This document shows, piece by piece, positions 49,309 through 53,469 of a stretch of 53,469 bases of DNA. Origin of the DNA: an uncultured Trichormus sp. Lineage in GTDB: Bacteria > Cyanobacteriota > Cyanobacteriia > Cyanobacteriales > Nostocaceae. Numbering within the stretch: the stretch's first letter is position 1; each line of letters opens with the position of its first letter. A program made the translations under genes and the position numbers. The stretch covers positions 1-53,469 of the forward strand of contig CAKZGI010000291.1 in assembly GCA_936914905.1 (NCBI GenBank), written 5' to 3'. The notes below the pieces were generated by a model. It did no database searches. It was given only the letters and a program-made list of their open reading frames with translations, and was not told the origin of the DNA.

Positions 49309-50694
49309 CTAAAAATTCTTTTTTTGTGTTGTGTGTGGTTCTTTCAAATCTTTTTCCGACAAAATTGATAACTTGACAACTTCATTGTCTTTTAAAGGTT
49401 TACTACTACGCACAACATAACTTTCTCCTGGTTGTAAGCCAGAGAGAATTTCTACACTACCGTCAGCTTTGTTCCCTAAAGTTACAGATTTTTCTTTTAC
49501 TTTGGCTTTACCGTCGGTTTCTTGAACGATAAATATCGTACCTGTGGTATTTTCTGATTTTGTTTGTTGACCTGTTACATTAACTGCTGTTTGTGACACC
49601 ACGACTCGCTGTGGTTTTTGGGTCGTAAAATTGACTCGTGCTAGTAGTCCGCTACCAATTTTTCCGCCACTATTGGGAATGACTACTTCTATAGGTATTA
49701 ACCTGGCTGTGCTATCAGCAGTTGGAGAAATACGTGCTACTCTACCAATGATGGTTTGATCTGGGAAGGCATCTAAACGCACTTGTACAGATTGCCCGAC
49801 CTGTATTTTTGCTAGTTCTAATTCGGAAACTTGGACTACTACTTTAATCCGACTCAAGTCAGCAATTTTTAAGACTTCGCTTCCTGGTTGTAGAAGATTA
49901 CCAGGTTCTGTGACTTTTTCTGTGACTACGCCGGTGATGGGGGAGATTAAGCGGGAATAGGAACGACGTTCTTTAGCGGCTTTAACTACTGCTTGCTGGG
50001 CGAATACTCTACCTTGAGCAGCAGCTACAGCTTGTTTTTCTGTACGGACTTGTTCAATGGTGGCTTTTAGGGCTTTTTGGACTGTTTGGGCTTTGGTTTT
50101 GGCTTGTTGGGCGGCTTGTTCGGAAATTGCTCCCGCTTTGAATAATTGTTGTTGTCTTTGGGAGTCTGCTTGGGCTTGGATGACTTCTAATCTGGCTTTT
50201 TCGACTTCTGCTTGAGCATTACTTACTTGTGTCATCGCCCTAGCGACTTCTGATTGACTGGTTGCTAGTTCTGCTTCTGCTTGCTGTGATGCCGTCATCA
50301 GTAGAACGTCGTCTAACTGGCTAATAATTTGTCCACGGTTGACTGTATCTCCAACATCTAAATTGAGGGCGATGAGTCTTCCTTCTACTTGTGATCGCAC
50401 AGAAACTCTCCTAAATGGGGTGGTGTTACCGATATAACCCGCTGGACGAAGTAATAAGTTAGTCCGCGCGATCGCTACATCTACAGATGCTTCACTATTA
50501 CCTCTTTCTCTACCACCAGGTCGCCTCGATTGGGCTTCGGCTGATTCTTTTGGTAATGAATCACAACTTGCTGTTAGTAATGCCAGTAACAGCATACAGA
50601 ACATTAATAAACTATGCTTATTTATAACTGGTTTGGTAACTATAGGAGTTGATATCTTCACCTGTTTTTGTGACTTTTTGGTGTCCAAAACCAT
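49309..50694 (-). CDS. RND efflux membrane-fusion (adaptor) protein
   Basis: 461 residues from the ATG at 50694, which is preceded by GGAGAAAAG. A hydrophobic N-terminal stretch with a lipobox-like LTAS-Cys44 suggests export and possible lipidation. Then come the barrel-sandwich/lipoyl (SRKI-type ALNLDVGDTVNRGQIISQLD) half, a long alpha-helical coiled-coil hairpin rich in Ala, Gln and Glu (about 125-240), the second lipoyl half (ISPITGVVTEKVTEPGNLLQ), and a C-terminal beta-barrel. Paired with the RND permease, 57 bases downstream in the same direction. Confidence 0.93.
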   Translation of the reverse strand: MVLDTKKSQKQVKISTPIVTKPVINKHSLLMFCMLLLALLTASCDSLPKESAEAQSRRPGGRERGNSEASVDVAIARTNLLLRPAGYIGNTTPFRRVSVRSQVEGRLIALNLDVGDTVNRGQIISQLDDVLLMTASQQAEAELATSQSEVARAMTQVSNAQAEVEKARLEVIQAQADSQRQQQLFKAGAISEQAAQQAKTKAQTVQKALKATIEQVRTEKQAVAAAQGRVFAQQAVVKAAKERRSYSRLISPITGVVTEKVTEPGNLLQPGSEVLKIADLSRIKVVVQVSELELAKIQVGQSVQVRLDAFPDQTIIGRVARISPTADSTARLIPIEVVIPNSGGKIGSGLLARVNFTTQKPQRVVVSQTAVNVTGQQTKSENTTGTIFIVQETDGKAKVKEKSVTLGNKADGSVEILSGLQPGESYVVRSSKPLKDNEVVKLSILSEKDLKEPHTTQKKNF

Positions 50695-51150
50695 GAACTT
50701 TTCTCCAATTAGGCAGTATTTGCACTCAAACAGCTTTTTCTTCGCAATTGATTGGGAATAGCTATGAATTAAGAAAAAAATAACGTTCAAAATTCGTCGT
50801 TTCTTCAACTATTTATGTATTCCTCATCACTTTTTTGGCTTGTTCAAACTGACAGAATTATCACCATATCCTGTGGATATAAATGTATATAATTGCTGAT
50901 AGTCTCAAAGACTATAAAGTTAGTATAAAGATTATGCCAGTAATAGGTAATAGGTAATTGGTCATAATTTAGCTGCTGAGAATTAGGTTTTTACGGGAAA
51001 TTTGTCAGTTAAAGGGTTATTTAGACTGGCATTTTTGAAGAATTTGTGTATATATTAAGAATATTAAATAAATATTGCTTTTGTGATCACCATAGAGTAA
51101 ACACGGAAGTCACTAAAGCAAAAATTCACGTTAAGTGAGGAAGGTAATAA
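50695..51150. other. Divergent promoter spacer
   Basis: Between the adaptor gene (minus) and the bilin-lyase gene (plus). No gene, with a TAATAGGTAATAGGTAATTGG-like repeat (split here) near 50940. Both promoters should lie here. Confidence 0.5.
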
Positions 51151-51714
51151 GTGACATCACTGCTGAAAATTGTCCAAACTGCCGATGAAAAAATGATTGC
51201 AGAGTTTTTTCAAGCATCTGTAGGAAAATGGCGTTCTGAACGGCGCTATTACACCCTACCGCAAGGGAAAATTAAGGAAATCGTAAGTATTATTACCATC
51301 AAATTTTTGGCACAGGGAGATGATGAATTACAACAACTAGCTCAATTACACGAGTTGTCAGATTTAGGAAGTTTGATTTGTGGTGCAAAAGTCAGTTGGG
51401 AAAGTAACTATTTACACAACGAGAGAAAAGAAGCCATCGGTATGACAATTTTTGGTGTTTTGGGAAATATTTTGTATCGCGATCGCGGTTTTGCTACTAC
51501 CAAACCTGTAAAAGCTCAATATAATTTCCCCCATCCCAAAACCCTGTGCTTGCGAACGGAATACAACAATTCAGTATTTGAGGAAGAAATTAAGCTCATT
51601 GGTGATAAATACCGCACCAGACAAAGTATTATTTCCCGTGCTGGCGAACAGTTAATTATTGGTCAATATTTGGAAAAGCGCATTCAAGCTGAAACTAGTC
51701 CGTTAATGTCATAA
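51151..51714 (+). CDS. CpcS/CpeS-family phycobiliprotein lyase
   Basis: 187 residues, the lipocalin-like S-type bilin lyase fold that attaches phycocyanobilin (or a relative) to a cysteine of a phycobiliprotein. FFQASVGKWRSERRYYTLP near the N-terminus and the later GDKYRTRQSIISRAGEQLII are typical S-type segments. S-type lyases fall into several subgroups, and I cannot tell the target subunit here. Start GTG at 51151 preceded by AGGAAGG. Single gene. Confidence 0.85.
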   Translation: MTSLLKIVQTADEKMIAEFFQASVGKWRSERRYYTLPQGKIKEIVSIITIKFLAQGDDELQQLAQLHELSDLGSLICGAKVSWESNYLHNERKEAIGMTIFGVLGNILYRDRGFATTKPVKAQYNFPHPKTLCLRTEYNNSVFEEEIKLIGDKYRTRQSIISRAGEQLIIGQYLEKRIQAETSPLMS

Positions 51715-51841
51715 CCTTGCCTCCAGCCTGTGTACATCCGTCAGCTATAAGCTTGAAATACTAGCCAGCACTAATATTTCCAGGGCTGGCAAAATTTTCT
51801 ATAAAAATTTCGTAAAATCTTCTCCCAAAAACCTGGTTTGT

Positions 51842-51994
51842 ATGTCATCATTAGGGAGAGAATTAATTCGGCGATTAGTGATTTTGTTGTTAGTATTGAC
51901 AGGCTTTTTACTTGTGGTATTTACAGACTGCTCTCCGAAATCTAAATCTCTACAAACTCGTGATTTTGGAGACATTATATGTCAGTTTATGTAG
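51842..51994 (+). CDS. Possible small membrane protein overlapping the RBP start
   Basis: A 50-residue frame, MSSLGRELIRRLVILLLVLT then GFLLVVFTDC and a polar tail, overlaps the RRM gene start by 16 bases in another frame. It has a basic N-terminus and one good membrane helix with a Cys at its end. There is no strong Shine-Dalgarno and the family is not recognised. The helix-like composition argues for reality, but chance is possible. Confidence 0.4.
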   Translation: MSSLGRELIRRLVILLLVLTGFLLVVFTDCSPKSKSLQTRDFGDIICQFM

Positions 51995-52311
51995 GCAATC
52001 TTTCTTACGAAGTTACACAGGACGCTTTGACACAGGTTTTTGCAGAATACGGTTCTGTGAAGCGTGTTCAAATTCCCACTGACCGGGAAACAGGCCGTGT
52101 ACGTGGCTTCGCTTTTGTAGAAATGAGTTCTGATGCAGAAGAAACCGCAGCCATTGAAGCCCTTGATGGTGCTGAGTGGATGGGTCGTGATTTGAAAGTT
52201 AACAAAGCCAAGCCTAAAGAAGACCGTGGTGGCGGTGGTGGTTATGGCGGCGGCGGTGGTCGCGGCGGTTACGGTGGTGGTGGTGGCGGCGGTAGTCGCA
52301 ATCGTTACTAA
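51979..52311 (+). CDS. Glycine-rich RRM RNA-binding protein
   Basis: 110 residues: one RRM (residues 1-80) with RNP2 as VYVGNL and RNP1 as RGFAFVEM, then a Gly/Arg/Tyr-rich tail (about 88-110) typical of the cold-induced Rbp family of cyanobacteria. It binds RNA and is thought to stabilise transcripts in the cold or at the membrane. It begins MSVYVGNLSYEV. Single gene with a strong terminator. I do not assign a gene letter. Confidence 0.95.
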   Translation: MSVYVGNLSYEVTQDALTQVFAEYGSVKRVQIPTDRETGRVRGFAFVEMSSDAEETAAIEALDGAEWMGRDLKVNKAKPKEDRGGGGGYGGGGGRGGYGGGGGGGSRNRY

Positions 52312-52320
52312 GTTTCCCCT

Positions 52321-52356
52321 GAATAGCTAATTTCCATTGAATAGCTAATTTCCATT
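52321..52356. repeat. 18-bp tandem direct repeat after the RBP stop
   Basis: GAATAGCTAATTTCCATT occurs twice in a row in the 3' untranslated region, just ahead of the terminator. Confidence 0.75.
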
Positions 52357-52367
52357 AATATAGAAGC

Positions 52368-52400
52368 AACCCATTCCGACTCCGGGGTGGGTTCCTTTTT
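52368..52400 (+). terminator. Terminator of the RNA-binding protein
   Basis: An 11-bp stem (AACCCATTCCG with its partner, two U-G pairs in RNA) and a 4-base loop, followed by CCTTTTT. Confidence 0.85.
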
Positions 52401-52418
52401 AGTGTTTTGGTTTTTCAT

Positions 52419-53145
52419 TTTATAGCTGTAGTTCAAATCCTGGTAGAACGTCTTCTCTAGAAAATAGTGTAGGAAGGGGAGCAACGCGATTTTGTGAGGT
52501 GGGGCAACAGGCATAGATAAAAATCATTTACCCTACAATTAAAATATTGTATACATACAAGTTGTTCATTTGAGAATGAAAGGAAACAGTAAATTTTATT
52601 TAAAAGAAAATGCGGAAATTATGTTATATCTTCGTTGTCAATGGATAGCTGGAAGTTGGCATTATTTCTATAATTCCATTTTTACCTCTTTTATCCATCT
52701 TCAAACTGTCTAATATTTTAGACCTACAACTCCCATTTAGTAAGATTTTTTGTGCTAATTAATACTGACTTATTTGATCACTGACGTAAGCAGCTTATTC
52801 CCACCAGCCACAAATTATTGAATGTAGGTCTTCTTAGGATATCTTGATAAGATACTTTGTATTGCAATTTTATTTATTGGATGCGATTTATTTTACTTTG
52901 ATCCCAGAAAAATATTTTAGTTATGTCTGTGGTTGGCGTAGCTAAAAGCACACTTTTTGCCCCACCTCACAAAATCGCGTTGCTCCCTGTAGGAAGTTGG
53001 ACAATTTCTACAGGTTTTCCAGGTCGGTAAATTTCTGCCTGTTTGTCTTGGGGATTAATCAACCAACCTAAAGGCAAACCATTATCTATATATTCCTGCA
53101 TCTTTTCTTGCAGGGTTTTAAGTCTGTCGGTTTTTGATCTCAGTT
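52419..53145 (-). pseudogene. Uma2-family endonuclease gene, C-terminal part, split by an element
   Basis: Joined across the insertion with one copy of the 9-bp duplication, the minus frame reads KTDRLKTLQEKMQEYIDNGL, PLGWLINPQDKQAEIYRPGK and then LPT, followed directly by LFSREDVLPGFELQL and stop. This is the C-terminal half of a Uma2 (DUF820) protein, a putative nuclease. The 5' part is cut off by the IS at the window's right end. There are no other lesions in the visible part, so the insertion alone breaks it here. The stop is at 52419. Confidence 0.85.
52477..52987. mobile_element. 511-bp element with perfect 31-bp terminal inverted repeats
   Basis: Ends at 52477-52507 and 52957-52987 are perfect reverse complements over 31 bp starting GGGAGCAACGCGATTTTG. 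Flanking duplications TGTAGGAAG are identical (52468-52476 and 52988-52996). A 45-residue frame on the plus strand (52576-52713, KFYLKENAEIMLYLRCQWIA) resembles the C-terminus of a longer transposase. It has GGG ends and 9-bp duplications, as reported for some ISKra4-type elements, but the family is not established. It lies in a Uma2 gene. Confidence 0.85.
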
Positions 53146-53469
53146 TAATAGAGACGGCCGAAAATTTACAAAGGAGTCTGTGTCTGGCTTTGCATAGTGT
53201 TAAGATTAGGAAAGAGCCAAGAAAGAATCAGGGTTGGGAATAGTAACTCATAGGAACTATCCATAACATTGATGAAATTGGCAAAACTAATGAACCAATT
53301 CCTAATATGACTAAACTACAAATAGTAAGAATTACTTGTTCATAAATTCGGGAATTTAGGGGAAATATTTGTTGAGCTACCCGGAATCTTTTTACCAGTC
53401 TAATAACGTGTTCGACAAAAATACCCTTGCTGGAAAACTCTTTGTTTCGTGCCTTTTGTTCTGAGTCGG
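53146..53469 (-). mobile_element. Partial IS5-type insertion sequence at the right window end
   Basis: The IS begins with TAATAGAGACGGCC at 53146 and runs off the window. The homologous left end at 1-98 reads in the opposite direction. It cuts the 5' part of the Uma2 gene. The element includes the transposase below. The flank next to the AGAGAC end reads ATT, as in the left copy. Confidence 0.8.
53228..53467 (-). CDS. Transposase, C-terminal part (IS5-type DDE)
   Basis: An 80-codon frame without internal stops, beginning outside the window. It contains FSSKGIFVEHVIRLVKRFRV followed by a hydrophobic tail ending in YYSQP. The FVEHVIRxVKxFRVA block is the C-terminal signature shared by DDE_4-type transposases of the broad IS5 superfamily, and by the fragment at 7386-7648. 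The catalytic Asp-Asp-Glu residues lie mostly outside the window, so activity cannot be judged. Confidence 0.8.
   Translation of the reverse strand, partial: DSEQKARNKEFSSKGIFVEHVIRLVKRFRVAQQIFPLNSRIYEQVILTICSLVILGIGSLVLPISSMLWIVPMSYYSQP

Noticed and set aside
1-53469. A composite transposon flanked by two IS copies
   Set aside because: Ribosomal protein, tRNA and polymerase operons make mobility of the whole 53 kb implausible. Assembly breakage at IS copies is more likely.

Overview
The window looks like chromosomal DNA of a filamentous, heterocyst-type cyanobacterium (Nostocales). Supporting signs are the split RNA polymerase beta-prime genes (rpoC1 and rpoC2), many copies of the HIP1 octamer GCGATCGC, short tandem repeats in spacers, CrtD-type carotenoid desaturase, a CpcS/CpeS-type bilin lyase and a glycine-rich RRM protein. 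Many genes are visibly decaying (in-frame stops, small indels, insertions) and insertion sequences and MITE-like repeats are dense. That resembles eroding genomes of host-dependent cyanobionts such as the one in Azolla, but the species is an inference.

Layout. 1-7.7 kb: an IS end, a zinc dehydrogenase, a secreted protein, a small conserved protein and a GIY-YIG protein, then about 4 kb of debris: a 112-bp inverted repeat pair, a YbjN-like pseudogene with eight premature stops, and fragments of IS1634 and IS5-type transposases. 7.7-19.6 kb: the minus-strand information block rpsT, tatD, rpoB, rpoC1, rpoC2 with a strong terminator. 20-26 kb: hisD, a universal stress protein, an SRPBCC-like protein, hslO and a large repeat-rich membrane protein. 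26-32 kb: a dead Uma2 gene, crtD, and a signalling cluster (DUF4388, a V4R-like protein, a roadblock/LC7 protein and a small GTPase) in which only the V4R-like gene is intact. 33-39 kb: an M16 peptidase, a fructosamine-kinase-like protein, a 2OG-Fe(II) oxygenase and two tandem Ser/Thr kinases, the first dead. 39-44 kb: the minus-strand block rplS, tRNA-Trp, secE, nusG, rplK, rplA, L10 leader, rplJ, rplL. 44.8-53.5 kb: a glycosyltransferase, an RND efflux pair, a bilin lyase, an RNA-binding protein, and a second Uma2 gene split by a 511-bp element and cut by an IS at the window edge.

The core genes are in intact, canonical operons. The accessory genes are the ones being lost. I did not find a convincing new defence or biosynthetic system. 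The most distinctive signals are mobile DNA: a 3-copy MITE with 3-bp target duplications of ANT form, two GGG-ended elements with 9-bp duplications (one nested inside another repeat, one whose removal restores a gene), repeat-derived in-frame insertions inside rpoC2, and the selective decay of an LC7/GTPase signalling module.
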